From Robiginitomaculum sp. (GTDB lineage: Bacteria > Pseudomonadota > Alphaproteobacteria > Caulobacterales > Maricaulaceae): a stretch of DNA of 64,000 nucleotides. The notes under the pieces were generated by a model. The model saw nothing but the letters and a program-made list of their open reading frames with translations. It had not been told where the DNA came from and did no database searches. The stretch's first letter is position 1. Each line of letters starts with the position of its first letter. This document shows, piece by piece, positions 1-9,415 of the stretch. The stretch spans positions 126,001-190,000 of the forward strand of contig JAESQN010000044.1 of the NCBI GenBank assembly GCA_016765135.1. The letters are read 5' to 3'. Position numbers and translations under genes: made by a program.

Positions 1-213
1 GATCAAATTTTTGGCACGGCCACATTCATGGAGGATAGGATACCTGAGCAGTACGGTACAATTGCCGAAGATGAGAGCAAATGGTATCAACAACTTTGGT
101 GGCCGTTTTTTCGTTTGCCTTCGGTAAAATACTCGGATAAAAATTTAGACTTTTTAGGCGAGCAGGGAAAAAAACCTAAATCCAAAAAACCGCTAATTGG
201 CCCATTTTTTTGA
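1..213 (+). CDS. possible 3' end of an unidentified protein gene (partial)
   Basis: A reading frame is open from the first base of the window to a TAA-type stop at 213, giving 70 residues, with an internal ATG at 28. The peptide is rich in aromatic and charged residues (a KWYQQLWWPFF stretch) and ends in a lysine/proline-rich tail. I recognise no family. It could be the tail of a gene starting left of the window or a chance frame. It is followed directly by the rpsD promoter region, which fits a gene end here. Confidence 0.25.
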   Translation, partial: DQIFGTATFMEDRIPEQYGTIAEDESKWYQQLWWPFFRLPSVKYSDKNLDFLGEQGKKPKSKKPLIGPFF

Positions 214-236
214 GTATATAGACTGTAAAACACCGC

Positions 237-262
237 TTGACATTACCACGTTCCCATATAAT
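237..262 (+). promoter_or_regulatory. candidate promoter of rpsD
   Basis: A perfect TTGACA lies at 237-242, followed by ATATAATACA (256-265). Read as TATAAT (257-262) the spacer is 14 bases, which is short; read as TAATAC (259-264) it is 16. The start would be near 270, giving a leader of about 105 bases before the rpsD ATG at 375. Confidence 0.55.
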
Positions 263-269
263 ACACGCG

Positions 270-374
270 CAACTCCGCTATGGCGGGGTTTACGGGTTGG
301 TGTGGTGCCGCCGTTTTTTATCGCCCTCTGGATTGGCCGGGGAGCCGGGCCACGTCGCATAAAGGTGCTTACGC
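270..374 (+). other. rpsD leader with small hairpins
   Basis: This GC-rich leader between the promoter and rpsD has two short self-complementary stretches: CTCCGC/GCGGGG near 273-290 and GGCCGG/CCGGGCC near 335-352. S4 represses its own operon through mRNA structure in some bacteria, so a regulatory role is possible. That is inference; no known S4 leader motif was recognised. Confidence 0.25.
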
Positions 375-992
375 ATGTCAAAACGTCATTCCGCTAAATA
401 TAAAATTGATCGCCGTGTTGGTGAAAATATTTGGGGTCGCCCTAAATCTCCAGTTAACAAACGCCCATTTCCGCCGGGACAACATGGCCAGAATCGCCGT
501 GGCAAATTGTCAGATTACGGTACACAATTGCGCGCCAAGCAAAAACTCAAAGGTTATTACGGCAACATCACCGAGAAACAGTTCCGTAGTATTTACAAGA
601 CCGCCGATAAAATGCGCGGGGATACATCTGAAAATCTGATTGGTTTGCTGGAATCTCGTCTTGACGCCGTGGTTTACCGGACGAAATTTGTCCCGACCGT
701 ATTTGCAGCTCGTCAATTTGTTAATCACGGCCACGTCATGGTCAATGGCAAGCGGGTCAACATCCCGTCTTACCGTTGCAAAGCTGGTGATGTCATTGAA
801 GTGCGCGAAAAATCCCGCACTATGGCCATCGTTTTAGAAGCTCTTGAGAGCGCAGAACGTGAAATCCCGGAATATTTGGATTTGGATCCGAAGGTTATGA
901 AAGTGACTTATGTGCGCGTTCCGTCATTCGACGAAGTACCGTATCCGGTGGTTATGGAACCAAATCTAACGGTCGAATTTTACTCCCGCTAG
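375..992 (+). CDS. rpsD: 30S ribosomal protein S4
   Basis: S4 is a primary 16S rRNA-binding protein that nucleates assembly of the 30S subunit body. The 205 residues match the usual 204-206 of alphaproteobacterial S4. The N-terminal S4 part carries the conserved PFPPGQHGQ stretch (31-39), and the S4 RNA-binding domain spans about residues 93-152 ([11 protein letters not shown], then [11 protein letters not shown]). An AAGG motif about nine bases before the ATG supports this start. It is a lone ribosomal gene with its own promoter; the next gene is convergent and ends 40 bases downstream. Confidence 0.97.
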   Translation: MSKRHSAKYKIDRRVGENIWGRPKSPVNKRPFPPGQHGQNRRGKLSDYGTQLRAKQKLKGYYGNITEKQFRSIYKTADKMRGDTSENLIGLLESRLDAVVYRTKFVPTVFAARQFVNHGHVMVNGKRVNIPSYRCKAGDVIEVREKSRTMAIVLEALESAEREIPEYLDLDPKVMKVTYVRVPSFDEVPYPVVMEPNLTVEFYSR

Positions 993-1031
993 GTTTTAAC
1001 GCAGTTTTCGAAGTGGGCGCGCCAGTCGCGC

Positions 1032-1649
1032 CTACTTGCCGCCGCGTTGCCAGACAATCCGGTAATCAAAAAATGCTTTTAGGCTTGTGTCTGGAAGCTT
1101 TATGACTTGATCTTCAAAATAATAAAACCCGGATTCAGAGACAGTAAATTCAATAAACCCGGTTGTGCGTTTGTTGATATCTATACTTTGCTCGCCCAGT
1201 ATTTCGCAGTTGAAAATTTCTAATATTGGTTTGGATTTGCACTGCTTTATTTTCAAAGTTAATTTGCTACGGCTGGGCAAAGAGTAAGTCGCCTGAATGG
1301 TTTGCCCTTTGCGCATATATATGCGGTTCGTGGAAAGAGCTTCTAAAAATGGTGAAAATATGGTGCGTTCTTTAGCCTGCACCATGCTTCTAACATTTCT
1401 TTGTGCATTGTCCGCCCGAACGGATTGGCTGATACCGACGATTTTACCGACATCAAGGAAGGCGCCAATATAAAAAAGACTACAATAAGTTGCAAAAAAT
1501 GCGCCAAGGGTCACGAATACACTTAGATACATGCGGCGAAATGTGCGTTTTCGTTTGGTTTTACGGCGATGCAGGCTGTTTTCCGACTCTTCGAGTAGAA
1601 TTGCTGTCCAGCTTCGTTCCCGGCTTTTATTACTAAAATTCAATAACAT
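1032..1649 (-). CDS. membrane-anchored protein of unknown function
   Basis: The product is 205 residues from the ATG at 1649. A GTG at 1664 would add five residues; GGA stands close before the ATG, so that start is preferred. A basic cytoplasmic stretch (RRKTKRKRTFRR) precedes one strongly hydrophobic segment at about residues 40-63, so a single-pass protein with an outside C-terminal domain is likely. That domain is beta-rich in appearance, contains two cysteines (KQCKSKPILEIFNCE) that could pair, and ends in an aromatic motif (SGFYYFEDQVI). I recognise no family. It is convergent with rpsD, and the gap holds a short GC-rich hairpin. Confidence 0.6.
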   Translation of the reverse strand: MLLNFSNKSRERSWTAILLEESENSLHRRKTKRKRTFRRMYLSVFVTLGAFFATYCSLFYIGAFLDVGKIVGISQSVRADNAQRNVRSMVQAKERTIFSPFLEALSTNRIYMRKGQTIQATYSLPSRSKLTLKIKQCKSKPILEIFNCEILGEQSIDINKRTTGFIEFTVSESGFYYFEDQVIKLPDTSLKAFFDYRIVWQRGGK

Positions 1650-1743
1650 AGTTCCACATATCACTCCATTATACTAATAATGGCGTGATATTAACGTGGT
1701 TAGGTTTAGAATAGGTAAATATCCTCCCTAGGTTGTGAAACTC

Positions 1744-2085
1744 TTACGATATGGCTATTTTTTTATCCGTAAGCAGGGTTTTGAGCTCTCCAGTTTCGAA
1801 CATTTCGCGCACAATATCACAACCGCCAACGAATTCACCTTTGACGAACACTTGCGGAACCGTGGGCCAATTGTTGAAATCTTTGATGCCTTGACGGATT
1901 TCCGGGTCGTCCAATACATTCACAGAAGTATATTCTGCGCCGAGATAGTCGAAAATTTGCACAACGGTTGATGAGAACCCGCATTGTGGGAATGTCGGTG
2001 TGCCTTTCATGTAAAGTACAATGTCATTACTGGTCACGGTGCTTTTAATCTGGTCTTTGGCCGTATCGGTGGATGTATCTGTCAT
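1744..2085 (-). CDS. grxD: monothiol glutaredoxin (Grx4/GrxD type)
   Basis: This 113-residue CGFS-type glutaredoxin has its single active cysteine at C35 in PQCGFS, the TVP glutathione-binding loop (WPTVPQVF), and the GGCDI motif near the C-terminus. Proteins of this class bind a [2Fe-2S] cluster with glutathione and work with BolA proteins in iron-sulfur cluster delivery and iron sensing. The bolA gene lies immediately upstream on the same strand, 22 bases away, so the two probable partners are co-transcribed behind the purine genes. Confidence 0.95.
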   Translation of the reverse strand: MTDTSTDTAKDQIKSTVTSNDIVLYMKGTPTFPQCGFSSTVVQIFDYLGAEYTSVNVLDDPEIRQGIKDFNNWPTVPQVFVKGEFVGGCDIVREMFETGELKTLLTDKKIAIS

Positions 2086-2107
2086 GGTGTTTTCCTTGAA
2101 TTATTGG

Positions 2108-2338
2108 TTATTTTGCTTTGGTTTCGAGGGCTAGGGCGTGAAGTTCACCCCCCATTTTTCCTTTGAGCGCCCCGTACACCAGTTGATGTTGGGCGATACG
2201 CGACAGGCCCGCGAAGGCCGGGCTGGTGATAACGGCTTTATAATGATCTCCATCACCTGCCAGGTCGACTAATTCCACATTCGCGTCCGGCAAGGCGCTT
2301 TTGATCATGGCAATAATGTCATCGGCTTGCATAGCCAT
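2108..2338 (-). CDS. BolA family protein
   Basis: The product is 76 residues, the length of a minimal BolA/YrbA fold. The conserved class motifs are visible: a histidine in GDGDHYKAVI and the MGGELHALALET end, whose histidine is a cluster ligand candidate in BolA-glutaredoxin complexes. The gene sits between purL and grxD, a pairing common in alphaproteobacteria that supports a role in iron-sulfur trafficking. It starts 20 bases after the purL stop and is probably part of the purC-to-grxD transcript. Confidence 0.93.
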   Translation of the reverse strand: MAMQADDIIAMIKSALPDANVELVDLAGDGDHYKAVITSPAFAGLSRIAQHQLVYGALKGKMGGELHALALETKAK

Positions 2339-2358
2339 AGAGGTCTCCAGCAGGTATT

Positions 2359-4602
2359 TTAGGCATCCATATATTCGGGTAGCCAGCTTTCATACTGCAT
2401 ATGGGTGTCTTGTAGGGATAAGTCAAATGCGCCGCTGGCAATTAACCTGTTCCCGCCAATTTCACCGACTTTTTGTACGGGAATTTTGAGCGCTCGAGCC
2501 GTACTTATAACCGGGTTTAAGCTGTTTTCTTCAACGGCCAAGAGGTAGCGTCCCTGGTCTTCACCAAACAGCCAGGCATAAAGCGGAACGTCACACGCGT
2601 GTTTTAAGGTGAAACCCAAGCCGCTCGCAAATGCCATTTCTATGGCGGATAATGCAAGTCCACCGTCAGATAAGTCGTGGACGGCTCGAACCCGGCGGTC
2701 GCGGATGAGGCGTCGTACATATTCCCCGTTAGCTTTTTCAGCCTGTAAATCTACGGGCGGGGGGGCATAAACCGGGGCGTCTGGCCTATCATGGCCTAGA
2801 ACCAAATGGGCATAAAGGGACGAGCCGAGCCAGCCCTCGGTTTTGCCCAAAAGCACAAGATGATCACCAGCTTTGGCACCCTTCAAAGTGCTAAAGCGGC
2901 TCAAATCTTTAATCAGGCCAACACCACCAATACACGGGGTTGGCGGGATAGCTTGACCGTTAGTTTCATTATACAGGGACACATTTCCAGAAACCACGGG
3001 GTATTTTAGCGCCCGGCAGGCCGCATTGATGCCTTCAATAGAGCGGACAAACTGCCCCATAACCTCTTTGCGTTCCGGATTGCCAAAGTTCAGGCAATCG
3101 GTGATGGCTATGGGTTCAGCGCCCGTACAAGATAAATTGCGCCATGTTTCAGCCACCGCTTGTTTACCGCCTTCAAAGGCATCGGCGGCTACATATCTTG
3201 GGGTACAATCCGTGGTGATGGCAATGGCTTTGTTGGTGCCGTGAATACGGACAATAGCCGCATCTCCGCCTGAATTGGAGTTGTCGACAGTATCGCCCAT
3301 GACGCTGCGGTCATATTGCTCCCAAATCCAGCGTTTGGAGGCAATATCAGGGCTAGTGATTAGGGTTTTGACGATAACTCCATAATCCGTTCCCCGTGTA
3401 ACCGGGTCAAAAATTGGGTCATTTTCAAGAACATCCAAATTCTTGGGGGCAGAGTAGGGACGATTTAGGTTTGGCGCATCGTCGCCCAAAGGAGCAATGG
3501 GAATATCGCAGACGGTTTTGCCTTTATGGATAAGTACCAAATTCCCGGTGTCGGTGGTGATACCAACTTCTGCCACATCCAGATCCCATTTGTTGAAAAT
3601 GTCAATTGCGATTTGCTCTTTTCCAGGTTTCAAAACCATGAGCATGCGCTCCTGGCTTTCTGACAGCATCATTTCGTAAGGTGTCATGTCGGTTTCGCGC
3701 TGGGGTATATTATCAAGATGCATTTTGACCCCGACACCGCCTTTGTCAGCCATTTCAATTGACGAGGAGGTCAGCCCGGCGGCCCCCATGTCCTGAATGG
3801 CGATAATGGCGTCGGTGGCCATCAATTCCATGCAGGCTTCAATCAGGAGCTTTTCGGTGAACGGGTCGCCGACCTGTACGGTTGGGCGCTTTTCTTCACT
3901 GTCATCATCAAATTCCGCCGAAGCCATTGTGGCCCCGTGGATGCCGTCGCGCCCGGTTTTGGAGCCGACATAAAAAATCGGATTGCCGACACCTTTGGCG
4001 GCGGAATAAAATACTTTGTCCGCTTTGGCGAGGCCGACACACATAGCGTTGACCAGGATATTGTCATTATAACCTCGGTGGAAATTGGTTTCGCCGCCAA
4101 CCGTGGGTACGCCGACACAATTCCCGTAACCACCAATGCCGTGCACAACTCCCGCCAATAAAGTCTTGGTTTTAGGGTGTGACGGGTCACCAAAGCGCAA
4201 AGCATTAAGATTGGCAATAGGCCGTGCACCCATGGTAAATACGTCGCGCATAATACCGCCGACGCCCGTTGCTGCGCCTTGGTATGGTTCTATATAAGAG
4301 GGGTGGTTGTGGCTTTCCATTTTGAAAACAATCACGTCACCATCATCAATATCAATCACCCCGGCATTTTCGCCTGGGCCTTGAATGACCCGCTTGCCAG
4401 TAGTCAACATTTTCTTCAAATGCCGTCTTGAGGATTTATAGGAACAATGCTCCGACCACATCACCGAGAAAATGCCCAGCTCTGTGATATTAGGTTTGCG
4501 CCCTATTCTGTCGCAAATAATTTCGTATTCGCTCTCGGATAGTCCGTGCTCGGCCACGACTTCGGGGGTGATAACAACGTCTTTCATCGCCACTTTTTTC
4601 AT
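2359..4602 (-). CDS. purL: phosphoribosylformylglycinamidine synthase subunit PurL
   Basis: This is the large subunit of FGAM synthase, which converts FGAR, ATP and glutamine-derived ammonia to FGAM in de novo purine synthesis. The 747 residues identify the small PurL type that needs separate PurQ and PurS, both encoded just upstream. The active-site SEHCSYKSS motif is at residues 50-58, followed by the nucleotide-binding MESHNHPS and GAATGVGG motifs near 95-115. Its ATG overlaps the purQ stop by 4 bases, implying translational coupling. An internal methionine at residue 6 is an alternative start. Confidence 0.97.
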   Translation of the reverse strand: MKKVAMKDVVITPEVVAEHGLSESEYEIICDRIGRKPNITELGIFSVMWSEHCSYKSSRRHLKKMLTTGKRVIQGPGENAGVIDIDDGDVIVFKMESHNHPSYIEPYQGAATGVGGIMRDVFTMGARPIANLNALRFGDPSHPKTKTLLAGVVHGIGGYGNCVGVPTVGGETNFHRGYNDNILVNAMCVGLAKADKVFYSAAKGVGNPIFYVGSKTGRDGIHGATMASAEFDDDSEEKRPTVQVGDPFTEKLLIEACMELMATDAIIAIQDMGAAGLTSSSIEMADKGGVGVKMHLDNIPQRETDMTPYEMMLSESQERMLMVLKPGKEQIAIDIFNKWDLDVAEVGITTDTGNLVLIHKGKTVCDIPIAPLGDDAPNLNRPYSAPKNLDVLENDPIFDPVTRGTDYGVIVKTLITSPDIASKRWIWEQYDRSVMGDTVDNSNSGGDAAIVRIHGTNKAIAITTDCTPRYVAADAFEGGKQAVAETWRNLSCTGAEPIAITDCLNFGNPERKEVMGQFVRSIEGINAACRALKYPVVSGNVSLYNETNGQAIPPTPCIGGVGLIKDLSRFSTLKGAKAGDHLVLLGKTEGWLGSSLYAHLVLGHDRPDAPVYAPPPVDLQAEKANGEYVRRLIRDRRVRAVHDLSDGGLALSAIEMAFASGLGFTLKHACDVPLYAWLFGEDQGRYLLAVEENSLNPVISTARALKIPVQKVGEIGGNRLIASGAFDLSLQDTHMQYESWLPEYMDA

Positions 4603-5261
4603 CGTATGGCCTCCAACACACTTTTAAACAGCCCTACACCGTCGGTGCCGCCAGTTAAGGGATCAACGGCCCGCTCCGGATGCGGCATCATGCCAAGTAC
4701 ATTGCCAGCTTTGTTGCATATTCCGGCAATATCGTTCAGCGAACCATTTGGGTTATCTATATATTTAAACACGATTTGTCCGGATTGCTTGAGTGTATTT
4801 AATGTCTCGTTATCCGCATAATAATTGCCGTCAAAATGGGCTATCGGCACGGTGATTTCATCCTTTCCCCTATAGGCGCGGGTGAACATGGTGTCCCTGT
4901 TGACGATTTTGAGTTTTTGTGGGCGGCAGACAAAGCGCAAGCCTTTGTTGCGCATCAAGGCACCGGGCAAAAGCCCCGCTTCTGTCAGGATTTGAAACCC
5001 GTTGCAAAATCCCGCCACGGGCAGGCCGGTTTTGGCCTTTTGGATAATATCTTTAAGTATGGGCGAACGTGCTGCGATGGCACCAGAGCGTAAATAATCT
5101 CCGTATGAAAATCCGCCAGGAATGACGACAAAATCCACACGGGGTAAGCTGGTTTCCTGGTGCCAGACCATGAGCGGTTTTCGGCCAGTGACTTTCTCTA
5201 ATGCAACCGCAGCATCACGGTCACAATTCGAGGCGGGGAAGACAATAACGGCGCTTTGCAT
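4599..5261 (-). CDS. purQ: phosphoribosylformylglycinamidine synthase subunit PurQ
   Basis: This is the glutamine amidotransferase subunit of FGAM synthase, supplying ammonia to PurL. The 220-residue class I GATase domain has its nucleophile C86 in GFCNGFQ, the oxyanion region PGGFSYGD (48-55), and the His-Glu of the triad in MPHPERA near the C-terminus. It overlaps purL by 4 bases and follows purS by 11 bases, so the three subunits are made from one message. Confidence 0.97.
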   Translation of the reverse strand: MQSAVIVFPASNCDRDAAVALEKVTGRKPLMVWHQETSLPRVDFVVIPGGFSYGDYLRSGAIAARSPILKDIIQKAKTGLPVAGFCNGFQILTEAGLLPGALMRNKGLRFVCRPQKLKIVNRDTMFTRAYRGKDEITVPIAHFDGNYYADNETLNTLKQSGQIVFKYIDNPNGSLNDIAGICNKAGNVLGMMPHPERAVDPLTGGTDGVGLFKSVLEAIR

Positions 5262-5272
5262 AAAGCCTGTTC

Positions 5273-5539
5273 CTATTTGGTTTTCTTGTCTGTTTTTTGG
5301 TCGATAATTTCGATCTGGTAATCTTCAATGACGACATTGGCCAGAAGCTGCTTACACATTTTTTCAACATCTATTCTGGCTTGTTCTGCGTCTTTGGTAT
5401 TAAGTTCCAGCTCTATAATCTTTCCCTGACGGGCGCTTGTGACACCTTCAAACCCCATATGGGCCAGTGAGCGGGCAATGGTGCGACCTTGTGGATCCAA
5501 TACACCTGATTTAAGAGCGACCCTTATAATGGCTTTCAT
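5273..5539 (-). CDS. purS: phosphoribosylformylglycinamidine synthase subunit PurS
   Basis: PurS is the small bridging subunit that docks PurQ onto PurL. The 88-residue product has the family's N-terminal [17 protein letters not shown] and the central [16 protein letters not shown] signature. A lysine-rich C-terminal tail (DQKTDKKTK) makes it a few residues longer than the usual 80. Its ribosome-binding region lies inside a 14-base tandem duplication that also contains the purC stop codon. Confidence 0.95.
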   Translation of the reverse strand: MKAIIRVALKSGVLDPQGRTIARSLAHMGFEGVTSARQGKIIELELNTKDAEQARIDVEKMCKQLLANVVIEDYQIEIIDQKTDKKTK

Positions 5540-5540
5540 A

Positions 5541-5567
5541 TACTCATCCTCATCTACTCATCCTCAT
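5541..5567. repeat. tandem micro-duplication at the purC/purS junction
   Basis: TACTCATCCTCAT occurs at 5541-5553 and again at 5555-5567, one base apart. On the minus strand the upstream copy ends the purC frame (Asn-Glu-Asp-Glu-stop) and the downstream copy supplies the GAGGATGAG purine stretch before the purS ATG. The junction looks like the product of a local slippage duplication. Confidence 0.8.
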
Positions 5568-6330
5568 TGGAAACGATTGATAATTTTGGCGGCGTGCCGG
5601 GGTTTTGCTTGAGTATACCAAGCCGGGTTGCCACTTCTGTATAAGCATCAACCACATCGCCAAGGTCGTGCCGAAACCGGTCTTTGTCCAGTTTCTTTTT
5701 GGTAACACTGTCCCAGAGACGGCAGGAGTCCGGGCTGATTTCGTCAGCCAGTAAGATCATTTGGTCACCATTTTCGTCAGTATAGCGACCAAATTCGATT
5801 TTGAAATCGACCAATTGAATGCCAATCCCCTCAAAAAGCCCGCATAGAAAGTCATTTATGCGTAACGTTAACGCCGTCATTTCGTCGATTTCGGCGGAAC
5901 TGGCCCAACCAAAAGCTAAAATATGTTCTTCCGCCACCAATGGGTCGTTTAATTCGTCTTTTTTATAGCAAAACTCAATGATGGAACGGGGCAGGGCGCT
6001 CCCCTCCTCGAGGCCGAGCATTTTACAAATTGAACCTGCCGCCACATTGCGGCAAATCACTTCAAGGGGAATGATTTCCACTTCTTTGATTAATTGCTCG
6101 CGCATATTTAGGCGTTTGATAAAATGTGTCGGTATCCCGATATCGGCGAGCTTCACCATGATATGCTCTGAAATACGGTTGTTGAGCACGCCTTTGCCAT
6201 TTAGTGTGGCTTTCTTTTGAGCATTAAAGGCCGTCGCATCATCTTTGAAATATTGCACGAGCGTACCTGGCTTGGGGCCTTTATACAGTATTTTTGCCTT
6301 GCCTTCGTAGATTTTTTCTCGTCGGGACAT
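5554..6330 (-). CDS. purC: phosphoribosylaminoimidazole-succinocarboxamide synthase
   Basis: SAICAR synthetase joins aspartate to CAIR in purine synthesis. The 258-residue protein has the ATP-binding start [11 protein letters not shown] (6-16), the substrate region [11 protein letters not shown] (113-123) and the DEISPDSCR motif (196-204). It is the first gene of the purC-purS-purQ-purL-bolA-grxD run. It diverges from the zeta-subunit gene across a 194-base gap that must hold both promoters. Confidence 0.96.
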   Translation of the reverse strand: MSRREKIYEGKAKILYKGPKPGTLVQYFKDDATAFNAQKKATLNGKGVLNNRISEHIMVKLADIGIPTHFIKRLNMREQLIKEVEIIPLEVICRNVAAGSICKMLGLEEGSALPRSIIEFCYKKDELNDPLVAEEHILAFGWASSAEIDEMTALTLRINDFLCGLFEGIGIQLVDFKIEFGRYTDENGDQMILLADEISPDSCRLWDSVTKKKLDKDRFRHDLGDVVDAYTEVATRLGILKQNPGTPPKLSIVSNEDE

Positions 6331-6524
6331 GTTTTTCTGCCATTCGCTTGTTCAGTATATAATGCCGATTCGCATTGTGAGCAGGGAATTTATCCGAGGC
6401 GTAGTCTCACCACAAGGGCGCGGGGGCGAAAAAGAATTTTTATGTGCATAATTTACGATTTATGTTGGCGTTTTCGCCGGGACTTGCTAAATTGCGATCT
6501 TGAAACAAGCTTGTGGAGATAATA

Positions 6525-6848
6525 ATGGCATCTTTTGACGACCGTAAGAGGGCAGCGGAGCAGAAATACGTTTTGAATGCTGAACAGGAATTTAAACTGG
6601 ACGCACGGCGCAATAAATTGCTCGGGCTATGGGTAGCAGAGCTTATTGGCAAAACTGGCAAGGATGCGGACGCCTATGCCGTTGAAGTCATTGTTTCCGA
6701 TATGGAAGAGCCAGGCGACGAGGACGTGTTTCGTAAAGTTAAACAGGATTTAATCGCGGCAGGCATAGAATTGTCCGACATAGAAATCCGCCAGCGTATG
6801 GACGTGCTAATGACCGAAGCCAGAGCGCAAATCATAGACGAGGCTTAG
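6525..6848 (+). CDS. F1F0-ATPase inhibitor subunit zeta family protein (DUF1476)
   Basis: In Paracoccus and other alphaproteobacteria this small helical protein binds the F1 sector and blocks wasteful ATP hydrolysis. The 107-residue product begins with the typical ASFDDRKRAAEQKY inhibitory segment, followed by a four-helix-like region (LLGLWVAELIG, RKVKQDLIAAG, IRQRMDVLMTEA). The ATG at 6525 is chosen over a GTG at 6513 because GGAG stands just before it and the family begins at this point. It is monocistronic and converges on the thioredoxin-like gene only 5 bases away. Confidence 0.93.
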   Translation: MASFDDRKRAAEQKYVLNAEQEFKLDARRNKLLGLWVAELIGKTGKDADAYAVEVIVSDMEEPGDEDVFRKVKQDLIAAGIELSDIEIRQRMDVLMTEARAQIIDEA

Positions 6849-6853
6849 AAAGA

Positions 6854-7318
6854 TTATCCCCCAACCCGAGTTGGGCCGGGGCAGGTGATGTCGAAACCTG
6901 GCTGATTGGTGAGGGCGTGGGTTTTCAAATTCTTTATGTGGGCAACCATGGCGCCCACATCGTACATCAAGTTGACACACCCAAGCGTATTCTTTGTATC
7001 CGCATCAATCATGGCAGCAAAGCCAGTGGTGCCGTACCATTGATTATACTGTTTTACGATCGCCGCATCAAAAGCCAGATGAGCGCTACGTTCCGAACGG
7101 AATGGGTCTGTGATATCAATGTTGATAAATTGGATGCCTGGATCACCCAATGTTTTTAGAGCACGGTCTAAATTGGGTTCGACAATTTTACAAGGTGCGC
7201 ACCAATCAGCCCTGAACATCACCACATACATATCTGGGCGTTGCTGGGCGTTTGCTGAAGTATTTGCCCCTAATAAGGCGAACACTAACACACATAGCAA
7301 TTTTAAAAACTTCATCAT
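6854..7318 (-). CDS. exported thioredoxin-like protein
   Basis: The 154-residue product has an N-terminal signal peptide (hydrophobic run LLCVLVFALLGA, then SANA before the mature QQRPD). A thioredoxin fold follows, with the redox pair C40-x-x-C43 in FRADWCAPCK. A third cysteine in TLGCV and a fourth in DITCPGP occur later. The substrate is unknown; disulfide exchange in the periplasm is the likely activity. It is a paralogue of the next gene, sharing RPD-YVV-FRAD at the start and a central TGF-A-ID motif. The start could also be two codons earlier. Confidence 0.8.
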   Translation of the reverse strand: MMKFLKLLCVLVFALLGANTSANAQQRPDMYVVMFRADWCAPCKIVEPNLDRALKTLGDPGIQFINIDITDPFRSERSAHLAFDAAIVKQYNQWYGTTGFAAMIDADTKNTLGCVNLMYDVGAMVAHIKNLKTHALTNQPGFDITCPGPTRVGG

Positions 7319-7404
7319 AACCATAGACTTACGTAAAATATACACTCGGTGCACCTGCTTTATACAGCACGGCGTGTAAAAGTTTCATGATAACTTGAGG
7401 CGAG

Positions 7405-7430
7405 AAAAAAGGCCCGGACGAACCGGGCCT
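7405..7430 (-). terminator. intrinsic terminator after the second thioredoxin-like gene
   Basis: On the minus strand an 8-bp perfect stem, AGGCCCGG paired with CCGGGCCT (7410-7417 and 7423-7430), has a 5-base loop and is followed directly by a run of six T. It lies about 40 bases past the stop of the gene ending at 7472, so transcription from that gene should stop before the paralogue at 6854-7318. Confidence 0.88.
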
Positions 7431-7471
7431 GAGTTGTCATTATCTTGGGAGTTATTATTTGACCAGATGTA

Positions 7472-7945
7472 TTACTTACCTGGGTCAATATTGTGTGCTG
7501 CTGGGCACTTAAATTGTATCAAACGGTTGGATACGGCCCGGTCATGGGGCAGTCCAGCCGCTGATTTAATCAAATTGGCCATTTTATAGGCATCTTGCTT
7601 GTCGCTCACGCAACCGATCGTGCGGCGGCTTTGGCGGTCAATCACGGCTACAAAGCCGGTCAAGCCAACCCATTTGTTAAACTGGGGTGTGATATTGCGG
7701 TCAAAGGCCGTATGGGCAGACACTTCCCACTTCAGCGGGTTGCTCGTGTCGACAGTAACAAGCTCAACCTTGGAGCTGCGTACCATATTCATGGCGTTGT
7801 CCAATTGGCTTTCCATTACACCACATGTGGCGCAATCATCGGCTCGGAATTGGACCACATAAACGTCGGGGCGTTCAGAGGCTGTTGCTGTTGTGGCGAC
7901 GATGCCGAGTAGAGCAGTACTTAGTATAGCGGTAAATTTTTTCAT
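7472..7945 (-). CDS. exported thioredoxin-like protein, paralogue of its neighbour
   Basis: The 157-residue protein has a clear signal peptide (MKKFTAILSTALLGIVATT, cleavage near ATASE). A thioredoxin-like domain with C38-x-x-C41 in FRADDCATCG follows. The tryptophan usually before the first cysteine is replaced by aspartate, which could change its redox potential or make it a non-standard oxidoreductase. The start at 7945 is set by an AGGA-type ribosome site and the signal peptide; longer in-frame starts would bury that peptide. It ends in its own terminator, separate from the paralogue. Confidence 0.8.
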   Translation of the reverse strand: MKKFTAILSTALLGIVATTATASERPDVYVVQFRADDCATCGVMESQLDNAMNMVRSSKVELVTVDTSNPLKWEVSAHTAFDRNITPQFNKWVGLTGFVAVIDRQSRRTIGCVSDKQDAYKMANLIKSAAGLPHDRAVSNRLIQFKCPAAHNIDPGK

Positions 7946-8095
7946 TGTCTCAATCCTAATCTCTTGAAGTTCAAACCATTTATTATTGTTATGCCGGATT
8001 GATACACTGCAATGGTTATTTATTGGCAAACGCGCCGCTAACGCTTCATTTACCATGAGGGTTTTTAGGGGTAAAAAGAGACTAAGTTGTGTAAA

Positions 8096-9400
8096 TTATT
8101 TAGGAAAAATTCTTGAAAAAATTTCATCTACTTTTGCAAAATGATAGGCAAGGTCAAACATCTCGCCAATTTCGGCGGAATTTAGATGCTTGTTAACGAC
8201 AGGGTCGGCGTTGAGGAGGGCTTGAAACTCGCCTTCCCCGCGCCAACTGGCCATTGCGCTGGTCTGTACGGCCCGATAGGCATCCTCGCGGCTCATACCT
8301 TTTTGGGTCAGGGCCAACATGATGCGCTGGGAATTGTGCAAACCACCAAGCTTGTTGAGATTGGCCAGCATGTTTTCAGGATAGACCACCAGCTTTTCCA
8401 TAACACCAGCCAAGCGGTATAAGGCAAAGTGCAGATGAGCGGTCGCGTCCGGGGCAATGCCGCGCTCGACCGAGGAATGGGAAATGTCCCGTTCATGCCA
8501 GAGGGCGACATTTTCAAGGGCAGGGGTGACAGCGGAGCGCACCAATCGGGCTAGCCCGGTCAGGTTCTCGGTCAATATAGGATTGCGTTTGTGGGGCATG
8601 GCCGAGCTACCCTTTTGGCCTTTGGAGAAAAATTCCTCGACTTCCAACACCTCGGTGCGTTGCAAATGCCGGATTTCCGTGGCTAGGCGCTCGATAGAAC
8701 TGGCGATAACCCCGAGCGTGGCAAAATAGGCGGCATGGCGATCACGCGGAATGACTTGTGTGGAGATGGGCTCGACTTCAAGACCGAGTTTATCCGCCAC
8801 ATAAGCCTCAACACGCGGGTCAATATTTGCAAACGTCCCAACCGCACCTGATATGGCGCACGTAGCGATTTCGGCTCTTGCTGTGACCAGACGTTCACGG
8901 CAGCGCTCAAATTCGGCGTAAGCTTGCGCCATTTTCAGGCCAAAGGTGGTCGGCTCGGCGTGGATAGCGTGGGAGCGGCCAATAGTAGGGGTGAATTTGT
9001 GCTCCAGGGCTTGGGCCTTCAGCGCTGCTAATACCTTGTCCATGCCTTCCAAGAGCAAGTCACTGGCACGAGCTAGTTGCACGGATAAAGTTGTATCCAA
9101 CACATCCGATGAAGTCATGCCTTGATGCACAAACCGCGAGTCGTCTCCAATAAATGTAGCAAGGTGGGTCAAAAATGCGATAACGTCATGTTTGACCTCA
9201 CGCTCGATCTCGTCAATCTTCTCGACGGAAAATTTTGCCGCATTGCCCTTGTCCCATATGTTTTTAGCAGACGCTTTGGGGATAACTCCCAAATCCGCCA
9301 TAGCCGTACAGGCATGAGCTTCAATTTCAAACCATATACGAAACTTGGTCTCTTGGGACCAGATAGCGACCATATCAGGGCGGGCGTAACGAGGAATCAT
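8096..9400 (-). CDS. purB: adenylosuccinate lyase
   Basis: PurB cleaves fumarate from SAICAR and adenylosuccinate in purine synthesis. The 434-residue protein has the fumarate-lyase superfamily signature SSAMPHKRNP (265-274), the TSSDVLDT substrate motif (97-104) and the catalytic-region histidine in GRSHAIHAEP (141-150). It lies apart from the purC-purL run but on the same strand, 15 bases downstream of the MFS transporter gene. Confidence 0.97.
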   Translation of the reverse strand: MIPRYARPDMVAIWSQETKFRIWFEIEAHACTAMADLGVIPKASAKNIWDKGNAAKFSVEKIDEIEREVKHDVIAFLTHLATFIGDDSRFVHQGMTSSDVLDTTLSVQLARASDLLLEGMDKVLAALKAQALEHKFTPTIGRSHAIHAEPTTFGLKMAQAYAEFERCRERLVTARAEIATCAISGAVGTFANIDPRVEAYVADKLGLEVEPISTQVIPRDRHAAYFATLGVIASSIERLATEIRHLQRTEVLEVEEFFSKGQKGSSAMPHKRNPILTENLTGLARLVRSAVTPALENVALWHERDISHSSVERGIAPDATAHLHFALYRLAGVMEKLVVYPENMLANLNKLGGLHNSQRIMLALTQKGMSREDAYRAVQTSAMASWRGEGEFQALLNADPVVNKHLNSAEIGEMFDLAYHFAKVDEIFSRIFPK

Positions 9401-9415
9401 GGGTAACTTTCTATT

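Noticed and set aside
1011-1040. Hairpin between rpsD and the convergent gene as an intrinsic terminator
   Set aside because: The stem is GC-rich and of fair length but no T-run follows on either strand, and it overlaps the neighbour's stop codon.
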